Source: Saccharum officinarum (Eukaryota > Streptophyta > Magnoliopsida > Poales > Poaceae). Taken from it: a DNA stretch of 64,000 nt. Position numbers and translations under genes: made by a program. The notes beneath the pieces are model-generated. The model searched no databases. It was not told where the DNA came from and saw only the letters and a list, made by a program, of their open reading frames with translations. Below are positions 43,720-56,471 of the stretch, piece after piece. The stretch covers positions 69,517,737 to 69,581,736 of the forward strand of contig CM036170.1 of NCBI GenBank assembly GCA_020631735.1, read 5' to 3'. Numbering within the stretch: the first letter of the stretch is position 1; every line of letters begins with the position of its first letter.

Positions 43720-46700
43720 TCAAAGCATCCTCGTGGTGTTCCCAACTCTGCATTCACATGTACATATGCTCCTTGACTCTCTGACCAAGCGTTGAGAACG
43801 GCGAATCTGCAACTTGATATTTAACAGCTTACCAGCAATCTGCATTTTATTTGAAATGTCAAAATGGTTACAATAAAACATGTGCTCCATAAGTACAACC
43901 CACAAGATTTATGAGCAATATAAAAGCCGCTGCAAATGAAACAATTAACCTAACATCCTTAAAACTTAGGAGAACCGAACATGCAGTAGTGGGAATGTCA
44001 TCAAGCTAAACATATGGTGTAGCAAGATAACCCGTTTCATAATACACATTTACGGATGCTACTGCTAGAATAATGTCAACGAAATTACCATCCTCCATGT
44101 AAGGTCTTCTGGTCCAAGAGGCTGAGCAGGACTTGAATACAGAAAATGTCTTGAATACTGTGAATGAATCAGGAGTAAATTATTAGTCATCAATAATGAA
44201 CCTTCCCAGTCTATATGTACAGTTAAGAGTTGGATAAAGAGATCACCTTCACAAGATTAGACTGAATTTCTCTTATTCTTTTGGTATCGATTCCTCTTAG
44301 GTACTTCACGAGCCAGCCAGGTTGCACAGCATCACTCGATGAAACAAACAATGCTATCTGCACGATAAGCTCATCATTCGCATTGCAGATTCACACTAGA
44401 GTACAAAGGTGTTTGGAACAAAAGCAGCTTAAATGGACATGAGAAACGGTGAGATGCAATGAAATATCTGCTATAGCCAGTCAGCCACAGGGTTAAAAGA
44501 AATCTTGACACTGTGATATTGCCATTCCAGCATACTGCAGTCATAATCTGCTGCATCTGCATGCATCCACATAGCATACGGTAGTTTGGATTACAGTGTT
44601 TGTGATAGGCATGTTCTCTTTAGTGTACTCTCAGATCAGTATCGCCAATACACCTTCCCTTTGTTGATAGTGATCATTATAGCCAAGGCACCTTCTTCAT
44701 TACATCACAATGCAAGTGCATATCAAGGAAACAATCTTGAGGTATATGTTTTTTCAGAGTGACTAGAATATTAGAGAAGCTTCTAGCCTCAAGGGCTTAT
44801 TGGAGCGCAAACCAAGGGGTATGTTTTGGATCTCTGCTAGCCTTACTTAGCTAGCAGCTTGCTCGGTACTGCTTGCTGTGGCTGCAGCAGCAGCTGCTGC
44901 AGACCATCGGTACAGTGATCATGGCCTGCAGCTGCTGCTGCAGCCGCAGCAAGCAGTACTGAGCGCACCCTAGGTTAGGGATTTGGAAAGAACCTAAAAG
45001 GGTAACCTTCTAAGGCATGCTCACTTGTACCAATAAGGAAATATTTGCTCTCGACGGAAAGCCAAATAAGTTCACTCTCAGCGGCAAAGCAGTAAAATTA
45101 CTGCAATTTCCCATCATCCCACTTTTAACTGCTCCAATAACTAGCTAATAATAAAGCATGCAATTAAATAAAAAGACAAGGCAACCACGGCAGAGTTAAA
45201 TCAGGATAGTTTGTCCAGTTGAGCTATATCTCAGATCATTAAAGAACTGATCATACCCGAGGTCCGTAAATATCAAAGGAAAGAGGTCACTAACTGTACT
45301 TTTAAATCATCTGTTGCCATGGAGAACAGAATACCAGAACTGTCATTTTATCAATAAATATGAAACTATCAGTTCTACACTTCTACTGTTAAGGGTACTG
45401 ATGTACAGTATTTGTTTATATTATGGGACTCAACTACCAAGAGGTCCCTCATTTTCTGTGCAGCTAATCAAATTTTGGGCTTGTGCCTACCTTGAAATAC
45501 CTTACCACTATGAGAAGAAATTGGTTAATGTATCTTGCAATAGTTAATGATATTAAAAGATGCCTGGATTGCCACTTTACCTCCCTATAGTCAAGTATTC
45601 CTTCAAATGGAAGCTCCAGCTCATCACTTATTATAACTGGAATACAACCACTAACGATTGCATCAAACAGGCGAGCAGAAGATGGGGTATCCCCAGCCGG
45701 ACTCAAGCAAAAGAGAGACTTGCGCATGCCATCCTGAGCTGCTGCTTTTCCCTGAGCTCCAGCAGAACCTTCTTCTATAACTATGTCTTCTGCACTTTTT
45801 AGTTCCTCCACAAGTTTACTGCGGATCTTTCCTCCCTATAATAAGAGATAAAAAAAGGTCAACAAAATAGATACATACAAACATAGTCCCTATGATCCAA
45901 AATGTAGGTCATTTTAGTTTTGTCCTAAGTCAAACTTCTTCTAACTTTGACCAAGTTTATAAAAAAAATATATTAACACCTACAATACCAAAAGAAATGC
46001 ACTATCAAGGCGTATTGCATATGGCAGATTTAATGAAACTAATTTCATGCTGTAGGCGTTAGAGCATTTTTTTTATAAACTTGGTCAAAGCTAGAGAGAT
46101 TTGACTTAGGACAAAACTTAGACGATCTACGAAGGGGGTAAGGCAAGTAAAAGTGGAAGTTTGCATGCATATATTCAAAACAATAAAAACCTAGGAAGTG
46201 CTACCAAGAGACTTACAGCATTTCTCTTCAGCCTTCCTCGAAAGAACAGCAAGATACTTCTTTTGAATTGAGTTTCTAATACACACTTATGATCACAAAG
46301 ATCAACGTTTGGAACATATGGAAGGATGACATCCTTTTCTAGATATACCTGTCCAGGTTTATACCTGAAATAAAACAGTAAAGTGATGCATCCAAGTAGT
46401 TTTCCAAGGTAAAGTGGAAACAGGCAAACAATGAATATTATACCAGTTCCCGGTGGAGTCCATATCAGGTAGAAGCCATATTGCCTTCTTCACAAATCTC
46501 CGGACTGACTTAAATGACCATGGATGATGAACAGGAATGACATGATCTCTGCCTTCTGAACGTTGCCAAGCAGGCTGATCTGTCACCCACTTTAAAGCTT
46601 CCTGGCATCAAGGAGTAACGATGATAAGGTCCTCTTGGAATAAATAGAGGCGAATAAACAATAAACTAATATCCATACACAGAGATAAACATTCTAAATA

Positions 46701-48443
46701 ATTTTCCTACTGTCAATAGAACCAAACTCAGGCAATTTTATCTGTCATTATAATTTCAGATATAATTGGGGAAACAAATCCAATACTCTTCAATAACTGA
46801 ATGCCAGATACCAAAAGGAAGGATCAGATTTTAATTTCATCAACAAATTTGCCTACATAAAGTCATAAACACTAGTCTGTCCAAGAGGGTGTCCTCAAGC
46901 AAACAATTTTCTGAAAAATAAACCTTAAGAGATGCTCCCAGACCCTATAAAGTGCCTTGCATTCTTGTTTCTCCAGCAGGAAGTAACTGATTGTCGTGAA
47001 GAATGGCACATAGAAAATGTCAGCTTCTTCTTGCCGCTGAACCCTAATAACACTCTTCAAAAGTCTTTGTGATTCAGGTGCAGTGAGATCCGCCCACAGC
47101 CAGTAGTCAATAGAATGCTGCAAATGTGAACACAAAAACAATTTGATTCTGTAGACAGATGGATAAAGTTCAATATCTTAAAAACTACGTGATATTTAAT
47201 TACATGATTACACACATGATCTTTAGCTGTAACACAATATGCCTTAAACTGTAGCGTGTAAGAGACATATCATTTTGAAACCAATGCGTAGAATCAAGTG
47301 CTAATCTAATATTATATATGTAGCTAGAATTGTGAAATCAAAGTGCATTGCTTGTGGTATGAACTTTGCCTTGCCACCCAAAACAATGCAAGAGTCATTT
47401 ATAGTCCTAAAAAGGAATTCTGAAACTGGGTACTCCATGTCTTTAATGGAAATGGGGTTCATCCCTCGGTTCAAAAAAAAGAAAAAGAAAAAAAGAAAGA
47501 AGAAGATGTACTCCATAGTACTCTAATCTAAATCACATTCACCTCACAAAAGAAACTTTCCATAATGAAAAATCGTGAGAATATTGAATAAAGTCTCACT
47601 AGTCAAAATGCCCTGTTTCTGAAAGCAGTAGCTGACCCATGCTACAGCAAATTGGAGACTACCAGCTCTAGAGATCTAGTCTACAAGTTCACACAACCCA
47701 TTTCAGCAACATCTCCAAGCCTTCCAAATTCCAAAGCATCAGAGAGCAGATACATCAGAAAGGAGACTAGGATAGTACAATTACCCCACTTCCAACCAGG
47801 AAATAATCTACATGAATCAATGCGCTGAACTTTTTCAGCAATACGGGTAAAGCCCCTACTCTCGTCACGATCCACCACACTATACAACCAAATCGCGAAG
47901 TACGCGTCTCATAGCATCGCAGCTAAAGAAAGGTAGAAGACGGAACAAAATTGCAATTCGATCTCACCGCACGCCCACCTGCTCGATGAGGCGGTGCACG
48001 GGGCTCCCATTGGACGTGAGGTTGTCGGTGTCCCGGTAGGAGTCCCTGAACAGCCTCAGCAGATCGTACGTGAACTTGCTCGGCATCTCGTAGACGTAGA
48101 CCCTGAGCGGCCCCGCGGCCGGCGCGGGCCATGCGGGGTCGTCCCCGTAGAGACGGGCCTCCTCCTGGACCCGGATCGCGGCGTCAAGTTCGCCCGGAGC
48201 GGCGGCGGAGGCCGAGGGATGCGGGTCGGAGAGGAAGCGGTCGAGGGAGGCGAGGAAGGATGTGGTGGCGCTAGGGCTCGCGAGGATGGCTGGGGCGGAT
48301 CGGTGCGCGGAGGGGGAGAGGAGGAGGAAGTAGGAAGCGGTGAGGAGTATGAGGGAGGCGGCGACTGCGGCGAGGAGTCGGCGGGAGGAGGCGGAGGAGG
48401 CGAGGCGCGAGTGCGCCGGGGAGGGGAACTGCTTCCCCGCCAT
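43720..48443 (-). CDS. Exostosin-family (GT47) glycosyltransferase, 8 exons
   Basis: Minus-strand exons join in frame: 48443-47979, 47117-46944, 46601-46444, 46364-46217, 45835-45581, 44357-44247, 44157-44089 and 43839-43720. They total 1500 nt, that is 499 residues plus stop, with GT-AG borders throughout. The protein is a type II Golgi enzyme by layout: short basic N-terminus, one membrane anchor (about 24-43, LAAVAASLILLTASYFLLL), an alanine/serine-rich stem, then the exostosin domain. Family blocks are RVYVYEMPSKFTYDLL, ADIFYVPFFTTISYFLL, RDHVIPVHHPWSF, LLFFRGRLKRNAGGKIR, MRKSLFCLSPAGDTPSSARL, FDAIVSGCIPVIISDELELP and FEGILDYRE. It resembles the ARAD/exostosin clade that builds cell-wall polysaccharides; the sugar and acceptor are not deducible. 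Intron 4 carries a MITE and intron 5 a strong hairpin. Confidence 0.92.
44866..44959. repeat. Near-perfect 32-bp hairpin in intron 5 of the exostosin gene
   Basis: The arm 44866-44897 (GTACTGCTTGCTG, then CAG repeats) is inverted at 44928-44959 with one mismatch, leaving a 30-nt loop. The arms are rich in CTGCAG. It lies inside a transcribed intron, so the RNA can fold. It may be the core of a foldback MITE or a young small-RNA precursor. Confidence 0.8.
45884..46140. mobile_element. Stowaway-like MITE in intron 4 of the exostosin gene
   Basis: A 257-bp element is bounded by TA at both ends. Its ends (TAGTCCCTATGATCCAAAAT and, inverted, TACCCCCTTCGTAGATCG) are loosely mirrored. Inner ATAAACTTGGTCAAAG and CTTTGACCAAGTTTAT form a clear inverted pair. 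It lies between exons 4 and 5 and does not touch splice sites. Confidence 0.65.
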
Positions 48444-49693
48444 GGCGGTGACTGGTGAGCAGTGTGTAGTAACTCGCTAGAGACCCACCGGAGGTGGTCG
48501 CTGGTCGGCAGTTTGCGGCTAGCTGTTGCTTGTCAAGAAGGAAGCCTTGTATGGGCTGCGGGTAGGTGTCATTTGGCCCAAGTGGCGATCGGCCTGTGGG
48601 CTGATCAACCAATACAGCCCATTTACAGTTTCTACAGCTCTCAAAGGCATCCTCCATTTCTCTGTGTGTGTCATGCTCCTATAGTCCTATCATATATTTC
48701 TTATAATTTCTTATATATAATATAGATATAGAAAAGGGGTTTTTGTGGCATACCATATCCTACAGTGCCCTACAATTTTTTTATATAGATAGATTTTGAT
48801 ACTATTGTTTTGGGTCCTATTCATCCTATCCTTTCTGCTACTGTACCGCCCACTTGGCTGTCACCGCATATACCTGATGGAAATCGTGTACCGCCCACTT
48901 GGCAATTGGCATGATGACGAAGATGAGGTCGCCATCAGATAAATAAATTATTGATGCATGGCGTAAGAAAGAAAACGGAGCTCATTCATCAGAGCAAAGC
49001 AGCATGCACGAAGTGATGTACGCACCAATGCAAGGATGTGTGCATGCAGCATGTTGTATGAGTGTATATGCGTATATGTGTGTGCTTTGATGTATATACC
49101 AAACTAAACACGCAGCTCATCACTTCCGATCGATGTCATCGTTTTCGTCCGCCGAAAAGAAGGCCAATGCCCAGTAAGAGAGAAGTGTGCAAGCAATGCA
49201 TAAAGCCCCGCCCAACTCCAACCACAAGCTGCAGGTGGTATACCTATAGTAATAATTATACTTTCCATGGGCTGATCTCTTTAATTTTTTTTCACAATCG
49301 AGGAATATAGCCCGTTTTTCAAGAGAACCCTCATAGCACAGATTATAAATCACCAAACTAGTGGTGAGTGACCTAGAGTAGAAACTAAGAACAAGAAAAA
49401 AAAAGATAGAAAAGATGATGACTGTCCACGACACCTAAAACCTACGAATTGAGCCTGTAAGAAAAAGGATACAACATCGCAATGGTCGCCTACACAGAAG
49501 ACCGTCCAGCAACAACAACGGCAAAACATCCGACAACGAACCAAATGGCGGCCTGCTAAGAGTATATTATCTAGGAGTATATATAGATAATTACTCTCCA
49601 TGGTCTATACGAATGGTATCATCTCCGATATTTATGCCAAACGCTTCTATTATCAACTAAAAACGCAAGTGTTGCTTCAAAAAGAAACTCATA
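48444..49693. other. Upstream region of the exostosin gene; no gene recognised
   Basis: The part next to 48443 should hold the promoter and 5' UTR of the minus-strand gene. GGGCC/GGCCC strings occur at about 48570-48600. The rest is AT-rich with chance ORFs. Confidence 0.4.
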
Positions 49694-49696
49694 TTA

Positions 49697-49820
49697 AGCC
49701 CCGTTCGGTTAGTCCGTTCCGGACCGTTTCACGCCAGAAACGGTTCCATTCTTATATAAATTACCGAAGGAATCCTCCGGCTGGCGGCTTGCATTGATTC
49801 CTAACCAACCGAACGTGGCT
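49697..49820. mobile_element. Tourist-like MITE with TTA duplication
   Basis: A 124-bp element starts AGCCCCGTTCGGTTAG and ends CCAACCGAACGTGGCT (inverted, two mismatches). TTA stands at 49694-49696 and 49821-49823. This fits a short PIF/Harbinger-type MITE. Confidence 0.8.
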
Positions 49821-49823
49821 TTA

Positions 49824-52740
49824 TTTGGTTCAAGGATTTAGAAGCCAGAGGCTATGAAGAAGAAAGGGTGGGAGCACGTGTTTGGACTTGAGATATACCC
49901 CTCTACCGCATCAAATCAAACAAGATCATGGTTCCTTCCCTTTTGCTATGCTATAGTTAAACTAGCTAGCAGGTCACGACGGACGCGTGATCCTATAGTC
50001 TGTGTACGTTTTCCGGCTATCTGCTATATGATATGATGATGGTGGAGGTCATGCATGATAATGAGTTGCGTGCTGCTTTTTGTTCCCTTCTTTTGCAATT
50101 CGGAGGATGCAATAAACGTTGAGAGATGTGGTATGCATATATGCATGAGAGAGTCTAGAGTACGCTCCTATATTTCATCATTTCTTAACTAGATTTGGCA
50201 ACAAAGTAGGGGAGTGACTGACTTAAGGAAAGCTCTTCGGCAGTCGACCGGCTCGATCGCACATGTTTTACCTTTAAAAAAACTGTTGTTCTATCTATTC
50301 TAAATTGCAGTTCATTTTACCTTTATTTAGCTTTAAATCAAACTTGTTTTTAACTTTGGTCAGGTTTATAAAAAAAAAGTATACCAATATTTAAACGAGC
50401 TCAAGGGACGATCAAAGTCAGCATTAGAGGTGGTGTGGCTGGTCAGGGACAAGGAATAAGATATAGGGGAGGAGGACAAGGAGATGTAGAGGTGGCAAAG
50501 AGCCCAGTAGGAGGCAGAGGGTGAGGATGACCATATAGTGTCTTCGAAGTCGAGCTCAAAGGCCGTGGAGGACCTGGTGGAGCTTTGCTATGCCTCCGTG
50601 GACACGGCCAGCGAAGGCATGTTGGGGCTCCGTGCTTGACCCTAACTCAAAAGCTGCTGGTAGAGTTATAAGTCCAGAAAACCGAACACGCGAAAATAAA
50701 AAAAGTCCTCTAAATCAAGTAAAATCCTAATTTCGGAGTTATTTGCTGAAGCTGTTCTTACAATCCCTGTGCGGCAGCAGCAGCACAGTCCAACACATTG
50801 CATGACTTTCCGGGGACTTGGCCAAACGGATGCACTTGACGATCTGCATGCGTGCGTAGGCAGTGGCGCCTACGTACGCGTACATGCAGCGATGCACGCA
50901 TGTATGGCCCGCCGGAAAGCCGGCCGGCCGCGCCGCCGTATGTATGCGCGCGACCAATCCCCTTGTACCGGCCGCACCCACGCCAAATCACACCACGCAC
51001 GTACGTCCAAAGTCCAATCCGCCGGAGCCGCGCGCGCTGAGCTCATGGGTCGGTCGGTCATCGACGCGCGCAGCGCAAGCAAACGCGATCGGCCGTCACG
51101 GCACGGCCGGCCCTCGATCGCGCGCCTTCGCGAAGGCGAAGTACTTCCTGGCCGGACACTTGTTCCGATCCCTCATCGGTTGTCAGGCGCGCGGATAGCT
51201 AGTCGGCTCGCATTTGCTTCACACAATCACAAATTCACAACGACGACCCGGCCGACCGCGCACGCAAGAGAGATGATCATGATGAGCTGCGTTCGGCTGA
51301 CGGCTGTAAGAGATGTGTACACTTGATACGCCAAGGAGAGATCGAATGGTGCGTGCAAGCGTACGTCGATCGGTCGCTGCTCGGGAGAGTGAAAACCGCC
51401 GAGGAGATCTCGAAAAATCCTACCCTGCACTGCACGTACGTTCATTTGACATGCATGATGCTTGCAGTCAGATGGTGCGTGCTTTACCGTATAAACGAAA
51501 ACTACCACGACCCTGGACCTTTCGAAAACGAAACGCGTACATATAGAGTGCGTCGTTATACCCACCACATGCATATACGCAGATCGATGGTGCAGGTTTC
51601 TGTCGATCGGTCAACGCAGAAGACACATGTACACGTAAGCTAGCAGACTAGCGCGAGTCTCCGACGACCTTCAAAACGCGTATATTTACGTCCTCGTTCG
51701 TTACACCCCCAAAAATAGCAATACCAGTACTGAACGAACTACGTACCCAGAGCGGTACAGAGCACTTGCTGCACACATTGACTCAGTGACTCACACATCG
51801 GTCTGACCGATCCAGCGAGTTAGGTTGCGTGCAAACGCCTTTCAAGCTCGAACCGCAGGAACGCACAACTTGTGTGTATTTTTGCCTTCTTGTGGCCTTA
51901 TTATTGCAGCAGTTTCGTACTCCTGTGATTCCTTTTTCATTTCTGGCGGGTGGCCGTGAACCTGACGTCCTCCTGCTTTAAGATGCATTTCATGATCTTC
52001 AACGAAGAAGATCACAGAATCCAGGCGCATCAGCCAGTTAACAGGCCTTCTCCTGTATTTGAGCCTGACGCGGTTGTACTATCTTTCTTTTTTCCTGCTG
52101 CTACTGCGCTACACCAGCACCCTCTGTACGTGTACCGTGCACGGTACGTTGTCTTGTAAATCGTAATTTTTCAACCAACGAATATATTTTTAAATAATAT
52201 TTTTCTGCCGTACCAAATTAGTAAACAGGCAAAGGAAGAGGGTGCACACAGTGCAAGCACGATAAGGCTGCCACGTGCAGATGCAGGGTCGGGGTGAAGC
52301 CGTGAAGGCCAGCAGCGCCGATGTCACGCGTACCCGCGGCCAAACAGCCTCGAGCCCTCAAGTCCTCAACTCGGTCGACGATCCATCCACCACCAGCAGC
52401 GAGTCGGCCATTACGGCCTGCAGAAACGATGAACGCGTCGTGGATGTTTTTTTTATGCAGAGCAGTTTCTTCTTGTTCTTCGAGAAACTATTTTCTAAAG
52501 GTGGGAGAGCACGCAGCACATCACTCCTATTTTGTCCTCCTCCCGTTTCTAAATTAAAATATGTTGTCGTTTTTCCAGATACATTGTTTTTTTATTCACT
52601 TAGATACACGCTATGTCCAAATACATGATAAAAGAAACATATTAAAAAAGACAAAACATCTAATATTTTGGAAACGAAGGAAGTGACGGAAAACGAGAAT
52701 GAATGCAGCGGCCACCTTCCGATGGAACCAACAAGCTGTT
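49824..52740. other. Gene-free region with a GC-rich section at 50800-51600
   Basis: Many frames are open between 50750 and 51650 on both strands, but this follows from GC content. No family is recognisable and no frame shows consistent codon use. Strings such as GATCGG and CGTACG recur there. A partial Stowaway-like fragment lies at about 50290-50390. A purine-rich stretch lies at 50400-50560. Confidence 0.4.
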
Positions 52741-52999
52741 TGGTTCGGCTTAATGTAACGGTATGAGATTGCGCCCGGTATTGGATGACGATACGATCGT
52801 TTGGTTGGGCCGGCCCGTTATAAGCTTACGCGCAATCAGAAAACGCTCCATTCATCCCCGATACCGCCCCTCCTCGTCCCTTATCCAATTACGCTGCGTC
52901 TGTCTCACTTCACCGCTCGCCGGTCTCCCCTCGCGGTCTCCCCCGGGGTCTTCCTCCTACGCACGGCGGCGGCGGCGACCCAAACTCTCACCGCTCGCC

Positions 53000-53280
53000 G
53001 GTGAGCTCTCTCAGCTCTGCCTCTCCTCTCCTTCTCCCTCTCCTCTCTCTCTTCTCTCTGCGCGATTTCTGAACCCTAGAACGCGTTTTTCGTCAGGTCA
53101 AGATCCTTGAACGGTGGAGAAGAGGACGCGCTCGCTGGTGAGCTCTCAGGCTCCGCCTCTCCTCTCCTTCTCTCTCCGCTTTCCTCTCCCTTATCCCCGT
53201 GCACCCGCGTGATTTCTTTCTGAACCCTAGATGGCGTTTTTTCTTCAGGTCACGGAGGAGAAGAGGACGTGGCACGGAGC
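53000..53280 (+). repeat. Duplicated leader intron-exon unit before the Harbinger transposase
   Basis: Two related units of about 125-150 bp follow each other. Each has GGTGAGCTCTC (donor-like), a CT-rich stretch, TGAACCCTAGA, a T-rich run ending in CAGGTCA (acceptor-like), and GGAGAAGAGGACG. This looks like a tandem duplication of a small 5' UTR intron plus exon. I infer it belongs to the leader of the transposase transcript. Confidence 0.55.
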
Positions 53281-53907
53281 AAGCAAGGCGCTTCATCGCT
53301 GGCGACCGTTGTTCTCCCTTGCCCTAGGTATGACATCGTGGTTACCTTCCTCCTCTCCCTCTCAAATCCCCATTTGTTTCATGCGCTTGTGTTGCAAAAG
53401 TAGGATACATGTTCGGGTGCTTTGAACTTTGAATCAAATTGGAGATATTTTTTTGTTGTGTCAACAAAATTAAAGTATCTCATGCATACTGTCAATTCCA
53501 TGTCACCATTGATGCCTTCATGCAATTGTATTTGAGTGACTAGCTAGCAGATCCATTCCATACAAATGATACGGTTGATGAAATTGACATTTATGCTCAT
53601 TCATTCACTTATCTAATTAACCATTCGATTTAATTTGTACAGTCTCATACTCCCATTTGTCATTCCATATATTTTGTTCTCACGGCACAGAGTAGGAGTG
53701 GACAAAAAGATTGAGCATGCTCTTGAAAACAGCACAAATTTCTCATTAATTGAATCCAAAACCTGCTGTTTTAGTTATCCAAAACAATGTATGTGTACTG
53801 GTGAATATTACGGTGCAATCCAAATAAGTTATTTTACTGGTTAGTGCTATTTTACTGGTTAGTGCTTAAATAATTAATATATATTACTAATGTTGTGTCC
53901 AGCATCA

Positions 53908-55306
53908 TGGCTCGCCTTCCTCTAACCACGAGAACTCGAAGAAGAAACATGGCCTTAGAAATATGCTGATTTCCATCGTCGTCATGTATTACTATTACAT
54001 GTGGTTCTTTCTTGCATTGGCTTATAGAAGAAGGTGTTTCAAGATAGAGAGAAGGATAATAAATGAAGAACTTAGAAATGAGAAGTTGTTCCAACTAATT
54101 CGTAGCAGCGACACTACCTGTATTAGTGAGCTTCGCATGGATAGGAGAACGTTCTACATCCTGTGTGAGATGCTTAGAGATGTTGGTGGGTTGAAGGACA
54201 CACGTAATATGCAGCTAGAAGAGATAGTGGCCCAATTCCTATACATACTAGCCCATCACTTGAAGAATCGGACGGTAAAAAATACTTTCTTCCGAAGTGG
54301 TGAGACAGTTAGTAGGCAGTTCAATTTATGCCTGCTAGCTGTTCTGAAATTGCACCATTTACTGCTTAAGACCCAGAACCAATACCGGAGAATAGCACAG
54401 ATAGTTACTGGAAATATTTCAAGGTAAATGACTTGTTAACAAAATTTTCTTTTAACAAAGAAAAATACATATTACAAAGTAAGCATGTGACAGTTCTTTT
54501 TCCTATATGGATCTTATTTGTAGAACTGTTGGAGCCTTGGATGGAACTCATATAAAGGTGACTGTTCCAACTCAGCTAAAAGGAAGGTATAGGTCTAGAA
54601 AAGCAGACATTGTGACAAATGTCCTAGGTGTTTGTGCACCAGATATGCAATTCATCTATGTACTACCTGGTTGGGAGGGCTCAACACATGATGGTCGTGT
54701 GCTGAGAGATGCCATTACCAGGCCAAATGGCTTGCGTATCCCCCAAGGCGAGTTTGGTTTTGTTAACTCATGTGGTTTCCTGATAAGTTATCTAGTGCAA
54801 ATGTTGATTTTTTTTCTGTTTGCAATCTTAAGGGTGTTACTATCTTGTGGATGCCGGTTATTCAAATGCAAATGGCTTTTAGCTCCATATCGAGGTCAAA
54901 GGTATCACTTGGGAGGTTGGACTGCACAAAATCCACCACATAGCGCAGAGGAATATTTTAATATGAGGCATGCAAAAGCAAGAAATATCATTGAGAGGTG
55001 TTTGGGAGGCTAAAGGGTCGGTGGGGAATTTTGAGATCACCATCTTATTTTCCTATAAAAACTCAATGCCGAATAATAATGGCTTGTGCCCTTTTGCATA
55101 ATTTGATTTTGCAAAATATGTCAAGAGATCCAATGGAAGATGAGGATGAAACAGTGGTACCTTCAATGGAAATTACTGAAGGAGAAGTTAGTGAACCAGA
55201 ATTTATCACCTGTGTGTCAACTTCTAATGAGTGGACTAATTTTCGAGATGTTCTTGCTCAAGGGCTATATAATAACTATAGGGCTTCTTCTAGTTCTAAT
55301 AATTGA
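53908..55306 (+). pseudogene. PIF/Harbinger transposase (DDE_Tnp_4 type), frameshifted
   Basis: Family blocks appear in order but in different frames. 53963-54427 has the N-terminal part (MYYYYMWFFLALAYRRR, then KIERRIINEELRN). 54507-55013 has [10 protein letters not shown] with the first catalytic D and [13 protein letters not shown] with the second. 54998-55306 has [20 protein letters not shown] and CALLHNLI, next to the final acidic residue in ARNIIER. An intron probably lies at 54425-54521. Frame changes occur near 54370, 54525, 54884 and 55008, so the protein is broken. HARBI1-like host genes are an alternative origin, but the breaks and the neighbouring Myb ORF favour a dead transposon. 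Confidence 0.8.
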
Positions 55307-55391
55307 GGTCTGCTTTTCATATTCTTCTAGTTCTGAAATTATTATATATTAGTTGTGTAGTATTTTAAAATGGCCTTAATACTATGCAGCT

Positions 55392-55790
55392 ATGGACCTT
55401 TCTCAGAAATCAACAATTGTGCGTGAAAGGGGAAAGAGTAAAAGGAAGTGGACTATGAACGAAGATGATGAGCTTATGAAAGCACTGTGTGAGATATCAC
55501 TGGAGCCAAAGTGGAAGGGGCAAGGAGGAGGCTTTAATAATGGGTATTTATCTGCACTAGAGGACATTCTTGCTGAGAAGCTACAAGGTGCTGGAATTTC
55601 AGCTTTACCTCATATTGAGTCTAGAGTCAGGCATTTTAGGACAAAGTATGGAGCACTTGAACAAATGTTGAGCAGAAGTGGCTTCACCTGGGATGATACT
55701 AAGAAGATGCTTCAGTGTGAAAAGATACAGTACGGTAAACATTGCAAGGTACGCTATCCTTTTGACTTTACATATGCATGTTTGTGGTGA
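55392..55790 (+). CDS. Myb/SANT-like ORF of the Harbinger element (partial)
   Basis: A 132-residue ORF carries the Myb/SANT-like fold KRKWTMNEDDELMKALCEIS followed by FNNGYLSALEDILAEKL, SRVRHFRTKYGALEQML and GFTWDDTKKM, the Myb_DNA-bind_3 pattern. PIF/Harbinger elements carry such a second gene whose product helps the transposase bind DNA. A donor-like site at about 55748 (TGCAAG then GTACGC) suggests the exon ends there and that the last 14 residues are intron-derived. A candidate next exon starts at about 55839 (CTGTCCAG). The remainder runs toward the N gap. Confidence 0.7.
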   Translation: MDLSQKSTIVRERGKSKRKWTMNEDDELMKALCEISLEPKWKGQGGGFNNGYLSALEDILAEKLQGAGISALPHIESRVRHFRTKYGALEQMLSRSGFTWDDTKKMLQCEKIQYGKHCKVRYPFDFTYACLW

Positions 55791-55839
55791 TGAGACTCAT
55801 GAGAGTTGATTTCAAGTACTTAATCTTGTTCTGTCCAGG

Positions 55840-56371
55840 ATGTATCTGTGTGCACTTTCTTGTTCTGTACTATGTAGCTTCTCGATTTCGGAAGTTCTGT
55901 ACTATGTAGTTAAGGTGTACTTGTTGAGTCACGAAGATTATTAAGTTATTAGATGGTGCGTTCCTTGTGGGGTTTGCGCGTCCAATTCGATAGTACTTAA
56001 GTTATTAGATAGTTCGTAACATGTATTTGTCTGCTAGGTATCGCAGTCATGTACGACTCTTGATAAGATTACTATTCATTACTTGCTTTTTCTTGTATAG
56101 TGGTCGCATTAGGAAGAGATAATCTATACTCAAACCTGCCATTAGATTGTTAACAGCTCAGGGTACCTACAGTTTGTCCTACCATGCATGTGAGTAATCC
56201 TGATTTTTCATGCTTTGACTCCGGCACAAACAGTGGATTGTTGATAGATTAAGTCTGCAGTTTTACCTTTTCAGATTCAATGACTAATTTATACATAAAC
56301 AAGTTCCTTGATCCTTTTGGTATGTGGGATGCATCGCAAGATGGTTATGTTGGAACATGCAGTTCGTTTTT
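55840..56371. other. Sequence up to the gap, probably remainder of the Harbinger element
   Basis: AT-rich, no clear coding frame. I could not find the right terminal inverted repeat; it is either decayed or lost in the gap. Confidence 0.35.
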
Positions 56372-56471
56372 NNNNNNNNNNNNNNNNNNNNNNNNNNNNN
56401 NNNNNNNNNNNNNNNNNNNNNNNNNNNNNNNNNNNNNNNNNNNNNNNNNNNNNNNNNNNNNNNNNNNNNNN
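56372..56471. other. Assembly gap of exactly 100 N
   Basis: A run of exactly 100 N is a conventional placeholder of unknown size between contigs. The repeat copy B starts at the very next base. Confidence 0.98.

Noticed and set aside
50739..51643. Many overlapping ORFs on both strands up to 185 residues
   Set aside because: No coding bias, no recognisable domain, explained by GC content.
53963..55306. An intact HARBI1-like host gene
   Set aside because: Conserved motifs lie in shifting frames that plausible introns do not fully explain.
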